Part shown: in pieces, positions 25,620 through 37,111 of the stretch
Numbering within the stretch: position 1 is the first letter of the stretch
Layout of the letters: every line of letters begins with the position of its first letter
Source: Siphonodentalium dalli
Taxonomy: Eukaryota > Mollusca > Scaphopoda > Gadilida > Siphonodentaliidae
Length of the DNA: 64,000 bases
NCBI GenBank assembly: GCA_032622095.1
Contig: CP136069.1
Location: 107,906,278 to 107,970,277, forward strand
Reading direction: 5' to 3'
Notes under the pieces: model-generated
Seen by the model: the letters and a program-made list of their open reading frames with translations, nothing else
Database searches by the model: none
What the model was told of the DNA's origin: nothing
Made by a program: the position numbers and the translations under genes

Positions 25620-26219
25620 TTTGTACATATTTTTATGTATTTTAATGGTTCTCTTTCCCAGCGGAAGAGGCAACAAACAGCATCCGTGGTAACCGACTTC
25701 CCGGGCGGACTTTTACAGTTCTTTGAATATAGCATTGGCCAGTACCAGTGAGAACAATCGTTGAAAACACGGACAAAATCAACATAAAATATTAAAAAGC
25801 ACCACGGCCATCAATATTACAACACATAACCATTGATAGAATGATAAAATTGTTCAAATATATGAGACAATAGCACCCGAAATGGTGATAGCTTTTCATA
25901 GTTTGCACCCGTCCATATTTTTATTTTTTATCCCCGATTAGGGAGTTTGGGTTACATAAAAAACAACAAAAAGTACCATCAAACATCATATTTTATGTAG
26001 ACAAATGTTCCTGTAGATAGTATATGTACTATATTAATTAATAGAAAGGACACTTGTTTCTGGGAACAATAATGACATATCGGGTTTGTAGTCTGACTGA
26101 TCATGATTTAATTTATCCGGGCGGCTACGGCTGGATTATCCGATCACTAGGCAGCTGGATACGGCCAGTTTATAAGATTACTAGGCAGCCTGATACAGCT
26201 GGATTGCGGGCTAAAGGGT
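25620..26219. other. Non-coding, small direct repeats
   Basis: No gene. Between 26110 and 26210 short motifs such as GGCAGC(C)TGGATACGGC and ATTACTAGGCAG repeat two or three times. Otherwise nothing recognisable. Confidence 0.4.
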
Positions 26220-26600
26220 TAACCAGGTGGTGATTTCAATGAGGAGAAAAGTGTTAAGTCACCTAACTTGGCCCATTCTTGACCGATCGATGTTTCTTGC
26301 AAAGAAGATATTTTTAGAATTACTACGACTTCAGGGGGATAGTTATGTTCCTCACTCTGCCCTTAATCTGGCAGACGAACGGACACTACGACGGAAGGAC
26401 GGATGTTATGGCGGGCAACGGAAGGACAAACGAAGATCATTTCTATAGTCTCCCGAACAACATCCACACCAAATATGAATGCATTTGGTCTTATGGTTCT
26501 GGAAAAGATGTTTAAAAAATTGTTGTTGATGGATGGATGGATGGATGGGCAGGATCAGGGAGTGGTGTCTATAGCTCCACCATAGATGTATTGTTAACTA
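26220..26600 (+). repeat. Truncated pearl-like repeat with (GATG)n
   Basis: Contains the core AATTACTACGACTTCAGG and GGTCTTATGGTTCTGGAAAA blocks, a GGACGGA-rich tract, then a (GATG)n run at 26529-26547 and a TAGCTCCACCATAG tail. It is a short relative of 23122-25610 and sits just downstream of a UBR5 exon on the opposite strand. Confidence 0.55.
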
Positions 26601-26646
26601 ACACATCTTGATTGGTGTGACAAGAAAATAAAGTTAGTATACTTAC

Positions 26647-26782
26647 CCTCTGTTAGTTGAGTCTGGTTGAGATTGAATTGAAGCTAAAGCATCCACGGCA
26701 CTACTAACAGCATTTATAGCTTCTAATGTAGAGCTGAATGAACTTGTTGTTGTTGATGTTGTATCAGAAAAGACACCTTTCT
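26647..26782 (-). CDS. UBR5: UBR5 exon (TLEAINAVSSAVDALAS segment)
   Basis: Exon of 136 bp with acceptor CATTTTAG above 26782 and donor GGTAAGTAT from 26646, the strongest donor of the set. It enters in phase 1 and leaves in phase 2, matching both neighbours. It encodes EKGVFSDTTSTTTSSFSSTL, then EAINAVSSAVDALASIQSQP and DSTNRG. Vertebrate UBR5 has a comparable LSAVEAIANAISVVSSN helix between the TSNKE and LREMMRR segments, with which this aligns. The Ser/Thr-rich start looks disordered. Confidence 0.85.
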
Positions 26783-27049
26783 CTAAAATGAAAGTTAAAG
26801 GGTCATATTTTAACTTCGAATATTTGAGAATGGAAATATTTTGCAGATAAGTGGCTCGCCTGTATTTCATGTACCCAAATGTGTATTGTTCAGAAAAAAA
26901 GATGTTAACAACAAATATTTTGGATCCTAGTGTACATACTGGGTCATAGTTTAGCCTTAGTCAGTTACCATTTTTTTTTCCAATTATGATGGGGTGGGGG
27001 AAACTGATATCACATATAAGTGATATCATTATGATTGGATTTTAACAGG

Positions 27050-28980
27050 AGTTGGGTTGCCACGACTATGAGTTTTCATAATCGACTAATCGACCGTTAC
27101 AATCGACGGTTAATCGATTAATCGTTCATATATGCGGCCCATATTACACCCAGTTAAACACGTGATAACTGCAAAATTACAATGACTACTTTACGTCCAG
27201 ACTGAACACAGTTATAAACTGCTAGTCAGCAGGCTTGTCATTCTGAGCCGACCGCCCGTCATCGGCCACCTAAACTCAAATTTGCACGGCAGGTAAACAT
27301 CCTCCTCATTGCTATTCCCGCGGACGAGAAATTTTTAAAATATCTGTCCAGTCAATCAATGTTCCCCGTGAACACGCATGCATCGCGGTGCCACTGAAAG
27401 CGTGTGGAACTGTCGCATACTTTTTGAAAACGGACTATAGTTAGTTTTAAAGAGAATCCTATTGTGTATCGATTGCGTCACTTGACATAATTATATATAA
27501 CACTTAATTTGATTTTGCGGGTTAGGTGTCTGCTGTACTTTTAGTTTTGTTATTCAAAGTGCGTGCAGAAGGCCTGGGCGGTTACCACTTTGGAGAATGT
27601 AATGCATGTAGCACTAATAAGTGACGACACAAACTTGTTACTGATAGCTGTCCAGTAACTTTAAACATTCCATGATTTTGTCAATAATGGTGAACGTTTT
27701 ACAGTATGAGATTTGAAAAATGAAATATAGATGCATTCCGATGCACGTCATATCATTATGGATATAATGATCGATAATTACCAATCCATAGGAACATAAA
27801 TTCACAGTTAAACATAATTTATAAACATTAAACAATGACAAGGCCGTGACACGGCATAAAAGCAAAGGATGCCGCTGGCCCGCCACTGACTGAGAACATG
27901 TCACACACCGAACTCTTTGAAGATGGCCGCCAAACTTCGGCTGTGACATCAAAGGAAGCCGCATCAGAAGTGGCGAGAGAACAGGCTGTCGGGTGGTAAA
28001 TTGTGCTATACATACACTGTTAACTTTTACTTCCAGGCATGGCATTTGCACATAGGTCTGCTTAAATAAACAACCATACCCACACCCTCCCTTGGGCGAT
28101 TAGTCGACGAAAGTAAACTAGAGGTGTGACTGTCCCAATGGGACTACGGATACCCCCCTTTTTAAAATACTAAGATGTTTCACATGTCAGTAAACATTTA
28201 GTTAAAATAATAAAATAACAGTTCCCATTGCAGGTGTACAACCATAACCCTAATCTTAAACCTATTGACCGAAAATTGTAGGAATAAAAGCTTGGACAAA
28301 ATTATGTATGTTGCGAAAAAATTTCTAAGTTGAAAAAGGGGAATAACTCCACAAAAAAATGTCGGACAGACGTCATAATCGCAGGTGCACAGGTTCCCAT
28401 GGTACTAAATATCAGTGCCAAGATTAAAAAACATTGACCGAAAAATGTAGAAATAAAAGCTCGGACAAAATTATGCATGTTGCAAAAAAAGTTTCTAAGT
28501 TGAAAAAGGGGGATAACTCCACCAAAAAATGTCGGACAGATGTCATAATCGCAGGTGCACAAGTTCCAATGGTACTAAATATCTGTGCCAAGTTTTAAAA
28601 CAATTGACCGAAAAATGTAGGAATAAAAGCTCGGACAAAAGTATACATGTTGCGAAAATTTTCTAAGTCGAAAAAGGGGGGATAACTCCAAAAAAAAAAG
28701 TCCGACAGACGTCATAATCGCAGGTGCACAGGTTCTCATGATGGTTGATGTCGGTGCCAAGTTTCACGGAACTTGATAAAAAAACGACTGAGAAAAACTC
28801 TGGACAAATTTGTGTCCACGGACGGACGAAGCCGACGCCGACGGACGACGCCGGACGGACGGACGGACGGACAAGCTGACTCCAGTATACCCCCCATAAC
28901 TTCGTTGCGGGGGGTATAATAACCGTTGTCTACCACACCTGTCGAAGGTTAGTCGATTAATCGAATAATCGTGGCAAGCC
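27050..28980. mobile_element. hAT-like candidate with TTGCCACGA ends
   Basis: GGGTTGCCACGACTATGAG (27054) and, reversed, GGCTTGCCACGATTATTCG (28980) are inverted ends, both followed by AATCGACTAATCGA-like motifs. Octamers TTAACAGG (27042-27049) and TAAACAGG (28981-28988) agree at 7 of 8, but four extra bases separate the left one from the aligned end. The right half carries the pearl-like array at 28290-28925. No transposase frame is convincing. Confidence 0.4.
28290..28925 (+). repeat. Pearl-like array with (GGAC)n and TATACCCCCC hairpin
   Basis: Three units of about 175 bp, with AAAAAGGGGGATAACTCC, GTCATAATCGCAGGTGCACA and GAAAAATGTAG, run into GGACGGAC repeats (about 28818-28873). The terminal hairpin at 28886-28918 has perfect TATACCCCCC/GGGGGGTATA arms and is followed by ATAA. 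The same hairpin type closes the array at 59300-60383. Confidence 0.8.
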
Positions 28981-28989
28981 TAAACAGGT

Positions 28990-29633
28990 GATGTATCAAT
29001 TTGTAGGTATTTGAATACTCTATCCACTGGTAGCAGCAAAATAAATATGATGTTGCCACTGATGATGTCACAAGAGGTCAAATGGTCATGCAACGGCAAT
29101 GAAAACGCAAATATAATAGTCTGGGAGCTGATATGGTACCCTGCACCGCCCACCATAGGACTTAACTCCACCCAACTCATTTTATAACTTATTATGTCCC
29201 TCAACTTTTAAGCAATGTTTAATAACACAAAACAAGATGGGTCCAACATGGCTGCCAATTTTTTTAAGTCGAGGCACTATGTCAGTTTGATGGAAATTAT
29301 AGAGACAATCTTGACAAATGCATACAAATGTATATATTATTGTGAAGATAAGCCATAATGTTACCGGTTTGGAGCAAAAGTGGAATTCACCATCCAAGAT
29401 GCCCCAAAATGGTCGCTGAAGTGGAAAATAAGACTATTTTTCACTATTATTTTCTAGATTAGTTTCTGCTGTTTTGAACTGGTTGAGAACTGTGGCATTG
29501 TTTTGTATTTTTCATATAAAAAGATCATTGGAGCAATGAAATATACAATTCTGTGGGTCACAGCCCCTTCAAATCCCTCAAAAGTATGATTTTAAAGAAT
29601 GCGGTAAAGAATTTCACCAACATATCCATTGGG
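28990..29633. other. Non-coding intronic stretch
   Basis: No gene, repeat or structural motif that I can recognise. Confidence 0.4.
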
Positions 29634-30999
29634 ATTCTATGGAATCCTATTAGGGCCACTTGCTAATGGCGCTTTCGGCGCACTTTTTGTCGCTTTGCGC
29701 AGAAAGCGACAAAATGTGCGCCATTAGAGCATTCGGCACGATGCGCCATTAGCGCATTCGGCACGATGCGCCATTAGCGCATTCGGCGCGGTGCGCCATT
29801 AGCGCGGTACGCCAAAATATGCGCCATTAGCGCATGTACAATTAAGTATGTGATCACCCCAGCAGAGTGATCCCCATACCACCAAGATACAACAATATTT
29901 CTTCAAAATACACGTAAATTATCACAATCGATGCATTTCTACAAAATAATGATAACCACTACCAACTACATGTATGGTATCAATTTTCTCAAAACTTTTT
30001 ATTTGTTCAACAAAATATGTCCGTATTATTACTAAAGTACCACTAGATTTTAGAGTTATCCATCTTCATCCGCAAATTGTCCAGTAACTTAGGACCGTTT
30101 GATCGGATTGAGTACCTTTAACTGCCCACAAAGGAGGGACCAGGACCACACGGCCACAATAATTTTAAATCTGAATAATGACAAATTATAGCATTTAGAG
30201 GTCTATCTACAGCAAATTTCAGCCCCTCCCTTTTAAAATTGATACATAGGCCTATACATTGTACATATGACCATGTCCGATCTGCACTGCGGTGCAGGGG
30301 CGCCAGAAGCATCCAAGGGCAGGGGGGGCAGAGCCTACAAAAAGGGCACTTTTCTGCAAAAAAAGGCATTTTCTCCGCAAACTCGGAAAAATAACCATAA
30401 ATTCATTGTGGCAAAAATCCCTATTTTAAAGGTATTTGTCGGTTTTTATGGCCGTTTTGTGATAAAATTGACAAAAAATTAATATTCCTTGTGAAATTGG
30501 TGGTATTTGGACCAAAAAAAGTCACATTTTGCTATAAAAACACGAGATTAAACACACAAAAAGCATTTTCTGTCTCCAGAAAAAGGGCAAGTCCTGCCCC
30601 CCCCCCCCTCCCCCCCCCCCCTTGGTCAAGGGCAGGGGGTCAGCTGCCCCCTCTGCCCCCCTCTTCCGGCACCCCTGCTGGGGTGATCACATACTTAATT
30701 GTACATGGCGCTAATGGCGCATATTTTGTCGCTTTCGGCGCGCCGAATGCACTAATGACGCACCGCGCCGAATGCACTAATGGCGCACCGCGCCGAATGC
30801 ACTAATGGCACATATTTTGTCGCTTTCGGCGCAAAGCGACAAAAAGTGCGCCGTAACGGCGCATATTTTGTCGCTTTCGGCACGCGCCGAAACAACGCTA
30901 ATGGCACACTTTTTGTCGCTTTCGGCGCATCGCGCGAAAGCTACAAAAAGTGCGCCGAAAGCGCCATTAGCAAGTGGCCCTAATAGGATTCCATAGGAT
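29634..30999. mobile_element. Foldback element with iterated GCGCCATTA arms
   Basis: Arms at 29634-29862 and 30678-30999 are inverted. The outer part is ATTCTATGGAATCCTATTAG then GGGCCACTTGC; the inner part repeats GCGCCATTAGCGCATTCGGC and CACTTTTTGTCGCTTTCGG units several times. The two arms meet at GTGATCACCCCAG / CTGGGGTGATCAC, between which about 815 bp lie, including a hAT-like MITE. No target duplication is evident because the outer flank is itself palindromic. No open frame of note. Confidence 0.8.
30295..30677. mobile_element. hAT-like MITE nested in foldback element
   Basis: The ends are CAGGGGCGCCAGAAG and, reversed, CAGGGGTGCCGGAAG, the CAGGGG form common in hAT. Octamers CTGCGGTG (30287-30294) and CTGGGGTG (30678-30685) match at 7 of 8, the size expected for hAT. 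Subterminal AGGGCAGGGGG stretches are partly inverted. At 383 bp it has no coding capacity. Confidence 0.75.
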
Positions 31000-31017
31000 T
31001 CTAGTCTTATTTCAACA

Positions 31018-32560
31018 AGAAATGAGCAGAACTGTGCAAAATAAGTGAGGCAGAGCATTTAATACTTATGAATATTCCAACTCAAAGGATCCAAAATTGT
31101 CACTTTGACTCAAAATTACTGCCAGAATTGTGGCAAATTATGGAAAATGGTAGATATTGCCCCAGCGTGCCCTGCAATCGCTTACAAGTTGTGGTTGATG
31201 AATGAAATGGACTAATATGCCTTCTATACATTGAACACTAGCATTGCTGGTTCACCTTGGTTAATTGTTACTATTGTAACCAGTGACATTACCAGAAATA
31301 TTGGCTTAATCTCTCACAAACTTGACATCGAAAATAGGCAAAAATTAACTTTTGCGGGTTTGGACAATTTTTTCAAGTAAAATGGAACTGAATTCGGTAT
31401 CAAATGTGTTTAATGTTTTGATCTGTAAACAAAATTACCAAAATGCCTTGCAAAAGTTGAGTTTTCACATATATCAGGAATATTACTCTCTGCTGTTCCT
31501 AAAAGGTAACAAAATGTGACTCACTTGGTTATTATATATCTTAGTTAATCAACTATCAACTAAATTATCTACTCTGGTTATCCCAGTACCTTATGAGACA
31601 TGACAAATTCATTTAAAAACAAGAGCTACGCTGGGCGTGCAATATACGGCGGAAACTGATAAAAAGGGGGCATAACTCTGGTAAAAATTGGCGGACGGAA
31701 CTCAAATTTGAACTTGACCTATGTTTTGGTGGGAGAAAGTAATATACCAAATTATCATTGAATCCAATAAGCTCTAGTAAAGTTATCATGCGGACAACAA
31801 ATTTCAGGGATTTTCTAAGTCAAATTACGTCAAATAAGGGGCATAACTCCGGTGAACATTGGCGGACGGAACCCAAATTCGAACAAATTTCAGGGATTTT
31901 CTAAGTCAAATTATGTCCAAAAAGGGGCCATAACTCTCGCAAAAATTATCGGATTAAAACGAAATTCGGACTTGAGCTGTATTTTGATATATGTAATCCA
32001 CAAAAAAACGGGTTTTGCGTATAAACATTCCAAAATCGAGTTATCATCCGGAAACCAAAAAACATAAGAAAAACTGAATTTTCTGAGTCGAAAAAGGGGC
32101 ATAACTCTGCCAAAAATGGTCGGACAGAACCCAAGTTCGAACTTGACCTGTGTTTTGGTGGGAGAAAGTAATATACCAAATTTGGATTCATTCCGATAAA
32201 CTATACTAAAGTTATCATCCGGACAACAAATTTCAAGGATTTTCTAAGTCAAAAAACGTTAAATAAGGGGCATAACTCTGGTGAAAATTGGCGGGCGGAA
32301 CCCAAATTCGAACTTGAACTTACTTTTCGGCTAATAAACCCACATACCAAATTTTACTAATTTTGGTTCACTCTAACTAAAGTTATCATCCGGACAACAG
32401 GTTAACGGACGGACGCCCGCCCGCCCGGACGGACAGACCAATACTATAATACGGCCTTTTTTTCAAAAGGGTGTATAAAAAGCAGTATAGAATTTTGCTT
32501 TTGGTATTCTGGCCATGTTTTTGAAAGGAAATGAGCAGAACTGTGCAATGTAAGTGAGGC
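31018..32560. repeat. Pair of about 35-bp direct repeats flanking a pearl-like array
   Basis: GAAATGAGCAGAACTGTGCA and the following bases to GTGAGGCA occur at 31018-31052 and 32526-32560 with few mismatches. The array at 31630-32480 lies between them. Confidence 0.7.
31630..32480 (+). repeat. Pearl-like array with GGACG tract
   Basis: Units with AAGGGGCATAACTCTG, GAACCCAAATTCGAACTTGA and AAAGTTATCATCCGGACAAC recur at about 31664, 31838, 32093 and 32267, with a partial unit at 31922; spacing is about 171-175 bp. The tract ACGGACGGACGCCCGCCCG follows at about 32405, and a degraded hairpin (GGCCTTTTTTTCAAAAGG) ends it. Confidence 0.7.
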
Positions 32561-34243
32561 ATTCCTTTACTTTGCTACCAGTATTCAAATACCTACAAAA
32601 TGACACATTAGTTGTTAAAATTCAATAACATTGACATCACTTATATGGGATACAATCATATAGTTCTATTCGTTTGTTGGACGAATTAGAATGGAACTGA
32701 TTTCTCCGAGGGATTAATGATTGATTGGGCAATCAAACAGTTAGCTTCTAGCGAATAAGGGCGCGTAGAAGACGTACTCAGCATGGATTGTGTGAGGTAA
32801 TGTCAATCCTTTCTGATTGAACTAGGGTCATTCGCACCTGGAGAGATGCACCGAACAGTTATTTATTTTGTGCTCTTTTATTGTGCTCTGTTCCCATTAC
32901 ATAACATACCTGGCGATGTCCCAACAATAACAAACTGTCTGAAAAGTTAGATGTTTATTGAAGCGTTTTGATTCACAAACGGATATAACTATAGGATCGC
33001 ATTGACGAACAGTTGGAAGTTATCAACGTCGCTTCTTCAAGGCAAAGACCGAAGTCGAGTGGTTGGAAGATGACCACTAGTTAATATTGGTGATTTGGAG
33101 GTTTGCTGAAGCGAGTAGAGGCGTTGTGTTCCTTCGTTACCTCATCAACAGCCATCCGTTCACAGCCGGCGTCGACAATGATGCAACCCAGTTGATGACC
33201 AAAGGACTGCAAGTTAAGTATTGTGTGTGTAGTACTTCAAATGGCAATTCTTATTGCGAATTCCACCGATATATAGTCATAAAGGAAATGTTTGAGGTCA
33301 GAATAAACAGACCTAAAGATGACTGCTGATTTGTTTTGGAGTTTGAATGCATCGACATCTTGTTGAATATACTATTGAGAATGGCTATCAAATATAATTT
33401 TATTTAATACCACCATCAATGAAACTCGGTAATAATTGTTCAGCCATTTCGCATTTGAGTCTGTTTACCTACTCACTTGAGAGAGGGTTAATTTGAGCAG
33501 GCTCATTTTAGACCCCAGTGTTGTGTATGGGGAATTCTGTCAAGTTCGAAGATTGGAAGATCGCTCTTTTATACATTAAAAGCTAATTCTTGATGTACAT
33601 GTGTATTCATCTTGGATATTTACTCGGGTATCACCTTTTCGATATCACGGAAGAGCATACTTATTTTCTTGGGTTAAGAAGGTAGGAATTTATATTAGAA
33701 GTTCACGGTTGTGCCGTTTTGGAATATCTACAGCACCGTATGTGTTTACTAAAATGTATATGTTCCTTGGGTGACTGATTGGCGATCAGCTCATGACGAG
33801 AAAAACTGAGTCTTATTACGAACGATATTAAACGAGATTTACTATACTAATTTGTACCCATGCAAGGCTAAAAAAAAAGTTATGGACTTTTGCGTATTAA
33901 ACTTGATTCTTGTTCCATGCATATTATAATTCCAGGACGGGGAAAAACTGCAAAACAATTCATTCTGCTATAACAATTCTTAAGAACTTTGTGTTATGCT
34001 CCTTCCAGATCATTAAAATAGCGGGCGTTGTTGGGCCATAATTGCCCCTAAGTTTGTCATTGGTAGTGCTGGTCAACTCATGGCCCGTTGTCTGAGTGTA
34101 GATATTGACAACACAAATTCTTGGAATTCTCTGATTAGGTTATCTGACCGCAGTATACATCATCCGTACTTTTGGCATAATAATAATGCAAATTTCGACA
34201 CTGTCTAAATAACGATTTCGCTTGCCCCAAATTGAATTTTTAC
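32561..34243. other. Non-coding intronic stretch
   Basis: No supported gene. An 80-codon open frame at 33087-33329 has no recognisable domain or splice context. I see no repeat structure here. Confidence 0.4.
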
Positions 34244-34247
34244 TTAA

Positions 34248-35432
34248 CTCTTTGATTGCCAGGGGCCGATATTATCGGCCCAAATGTCCGGTCAGTAAAT
34301 TGCCAGGGTCGATATTATCGGCCATAATTGTAACCGTAATTATTTTGATCACAACTGTATGACAATAATATAAAAGTTTTTCAAGTTTCATAAAATTATT
34401 GTTTTGTTTCTAATTAAATTCTGCTGTATATATCTGATTTTTAATCCTTTTTAAGACGTTTGAAAATTAAAATAATGAAACAAGTTTGTAAACAAAATGT
34501 AAGATCCGCAGTCGGAAATCCAAAATGGCCGACAATTTCAGAAAAATATTTTTAGACAAATATTTATATGAAAGATCTGCATTTTACCAATGCATTAACT
34601 AATTTAAACATGATAGTATGACAACCTGACATTACAATAAAGATTATGTGTACTTTAGATTGTTTTATTAGTTTTTTTAATAGTCAAAATTGCCGTTTTT
34701 GCTGAATGAATCACCTATTTTTCAAGGTAAAAACGTAATTCAATAATTTAAACAAACGGCGTGATTATAAACTCCCACAGGCCCCAGCGTGCCTCCGTGA
34801 CAGTTTAGACCACATGCATATGTGTCATTTTTGTTATTTTATTTATAGCACAATGATGATAAGCTTGTAGTTATAGATTTAATTATATATCACAATTTTT
34901 GTTTTGTTTTTTGACAGTCAAAATTGCCATTTTCCTCAATTAAAAAACCTAGCTATTTTCGTAGTAAATTGTCGCAACTAAAGTCTAAATCGGCTCCTGC
35001 ATTGTGTAGCTCCTCACATATGGTCCAGCTATACCAGAACTAGACCCTAATTTATTCTTACAAGTTTTTAAATGAGAAAGACAGTAGAAAGATTTATCAG
35101 ATCATCATCGTTGGAATACTGTCTCAGAAAACCAATATTGAATATAGCAGGTTGTGGGCCATTTTTCAATTGGATTATTGCAAAAAAATCCTTATTTGGA
35201 GTTATTTCCCTTGGGTGACAAGGAATTATGCCCCTTAATTGTCGTGAATATTCTTCGGCAAAATATTCACCTGCAATTCTTTGGCTAATCACCTACATAC
35301 ATGTCCTTGATATTTGAAACATTATTTCATAAGAAGAAGATTATTATTGTATCATACTTTTCCACAATAAAATCAGTTTTCTCATAAATTCTCCGGCAAT
35401 TTAGGTGTAAAATTAGCTCGGCAACGAAAGAG
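34248..35432. mobile_element. TTAA-flanked MITE (piggyBac-like), 1185 bp
   Basis: CTCTTTGATTGCC at the left end and, reversed, CTCTTTCGTTGCC at the right, each bordered by TTAA (34244-34247, 35433-35436). Just inside the left end, GGCCGATA-T-TATCGGCC is a perfect palindrome, and a close variant follows some 45 bp on. TTAA duplication fits piggyBac (or Kolobok); superfamily is inference. No coding capacity. Confidence 0.65.
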
Positions 35433-36322
35433 TTAAGCTAGTACAAGTTTATGCTGGTTATTCCATTTAATTTGGATATGTGTATCTCACGGACAGTGGT
35501 CTGTTGATGAAGTAAACATGGGTTCCACTTGGCGTGAGTTGCAATTTAAGGCAGTACAATTAGTACTGCACATTTTGAGTGAGTGTTATATTGTGATTTT
35601 ATCAAATGTTTACAGATAACCAAATGTTGTCAACATTGTTTAGGGACGTGACAAAAACGACGTAAAACGTCGTGGCGTTCTGACATTTTTTCTGTGCCGC
35701 GTTTTTGCTATGTTTATTTTATGTGTTGTTTTCGATTATTTGTTTGTCGGTGATATCGCCATTTGTCGGGATTCCCTGTTTCTATATTTAAAACTGGCAT
35801 GCTCGTAGTGAGCCTCGATTTCGATTTTTTCTCCCAGGTCAAAATACGTCAGAGTTATGACAAAAATAGATCGACCTACATTTTCACCATAAGAACTCTA
35901 CATCAAAGAGTCTATAGACTCCTTCGGGACCTACATAGGCTCCTTCAATGGGTATTTTTACTTATAATAGGGAAGTTTTATCATTTTTTGTTTGTGCGAA
36001 GACCTTTTCCTATTGTGCGGGAAAAGCAAGACATTCAAAATGTGATTGCGCGGCATTTCATAATTCGACGCAATAACCTTCAACCGAGTTCCGGGTCAAA
36101 TACGACGAATGACGTCGTTACACAGAAACTGAATGCATTTGTTGACACAAACACGGAAGAGTTTATCCTTGCATAAAATGATCTTTATTGATTAATTATT
36201 GATTTTGATTGTTGCATATTGTCAATAGCTATATATATACGCAAATAGTATTAATTATCGCTTATAATTGCTCACATTTTCGCAAATTTGGTCAACTTTG
36301 TCTGAAAATAAAAATTCAAAAT

Positions 36323-37030
36323 ATGCCGCCGAAAAAACGTAATCGATTGAGCTCATCGTTTAACTTTCAGCAACATGGAATTGGTTTTAATTACTTGAAT
36401 GATGAATATAAAAATTTGCCTTCTATCTGTGATGAAATGAGACATGGACATGTTTTGTATTTATATTGTTCAAATGACCGTGATTATACTTTGACACTGA
36501 GAAAGTTCAGAATTCAGATCAATACATGTGATTTCCCGCAACACATCTTTAGACGTGTCATAAATCAGTTTCTGAAATTCAAACACCTGTCAGATTCTGT
36601 CGAATTTGGACGATTTAAGTCATTCTGTAATGAAACACTGCCATATTTGCAAGCAAATTCAAATCAAAGTACAGACAATACTACTATTACTAGTAGTACT
36701 GATACTACTGATGCATGTAGTTCTGCTAGTATGTCTGGTATATTGATGGATCACACAAAGTCTGCAATGACCAGTACTTGCAGTGAGGTATGCATATCAG
36801 CCACCAGGAAGTTGCAAGCAAAATTATCTCAGGTTGTGAAGAAGAAGGCTGCGATGAGGCGACGACATTTACGAATGATCCGCAAGCGTCAGAAGGTGTC
36901 AAATAAGCCGGCCATCAAAATTTTGAATCAAAAGCTGAAGCGTAGAGATGAGTTGATTGCAAAATTAAGATCTCGCTGCCCCACATCTCAAAATGATGGT
37001 GAACTTCACAATGCTGAAATAGCAATATGA
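36323..37030 (+). CDS. Transposase-like protein, N-terminal part
   Basis: From MPPKKRNRLSSSF, chosen because the upstream extension is AT-rich and this Met opens a basic nuclear-localisation-like stretch. A region of about 100 residues with CSNDRDYTLTLRKFRIQINT and HIFRRVINQFLKFKHL follows, then a Ser/Thr-rich linker, then a Lys/Arg-rich coiled-coil-like stretch. The frame stops at 37028-37030. The 682-codon frame from 37112 is in the same register, separated by that stop and a TAA about 30 bases on, and resumes with coiled-coil sequence. So the two are one protein broken by mutations, or joined by a short intron with a weak GTGAAC donor near 37003. I do not recognise the N-terminal fold. Confidence 0.55.
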   Translation: MPPKKRNRLSSSFNFQQHGIGFNYLNDEYKNLPSICDEMRHGHVLYLYCSNDRDYTLTLRKFRIQINTCDFPQHIFRRVINQFLKFKHLSDSVEFGRFKSFCNETLPYLQANSNQSTDNTTITSSTDTTDACSSASMSGILMDHTKSAMTSTCSEVCISATRKLQAKLSQVVKKKAAMRRRHLRMIRKRQKVSNKPAIKILNQKLKRRDELIAKLRSRCPTSQNDGELHNAEIAI

Positions 37031-37111
37031 AGGATAGAAAAGAACAAGAGATCAATTTAATCATATCATTCAAGAAAAGATGACAGTCATAGCGCCAAGG
37101 ATGATGAGATA

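Noticed and set aside
22738-26217. TTAACCTTTTTCCC and AAAGGGTTAA as ends of a 3.5-kb TTAA element
   Set aside because: Only about 10 bp match and the interval contains unrelated repeat copies.
28302-28760. Minus-strand frames with repeated FFxELFPFF-like peptides
   Set aside because: They follow the 175-bp array period and contain no domain; they come from the repeat, not from a gene.
33087-33329. 80-codon plus-strand frame as a gene
   Set aside because: No domain, no splice sites with neighbours, and composition like the intron around it.
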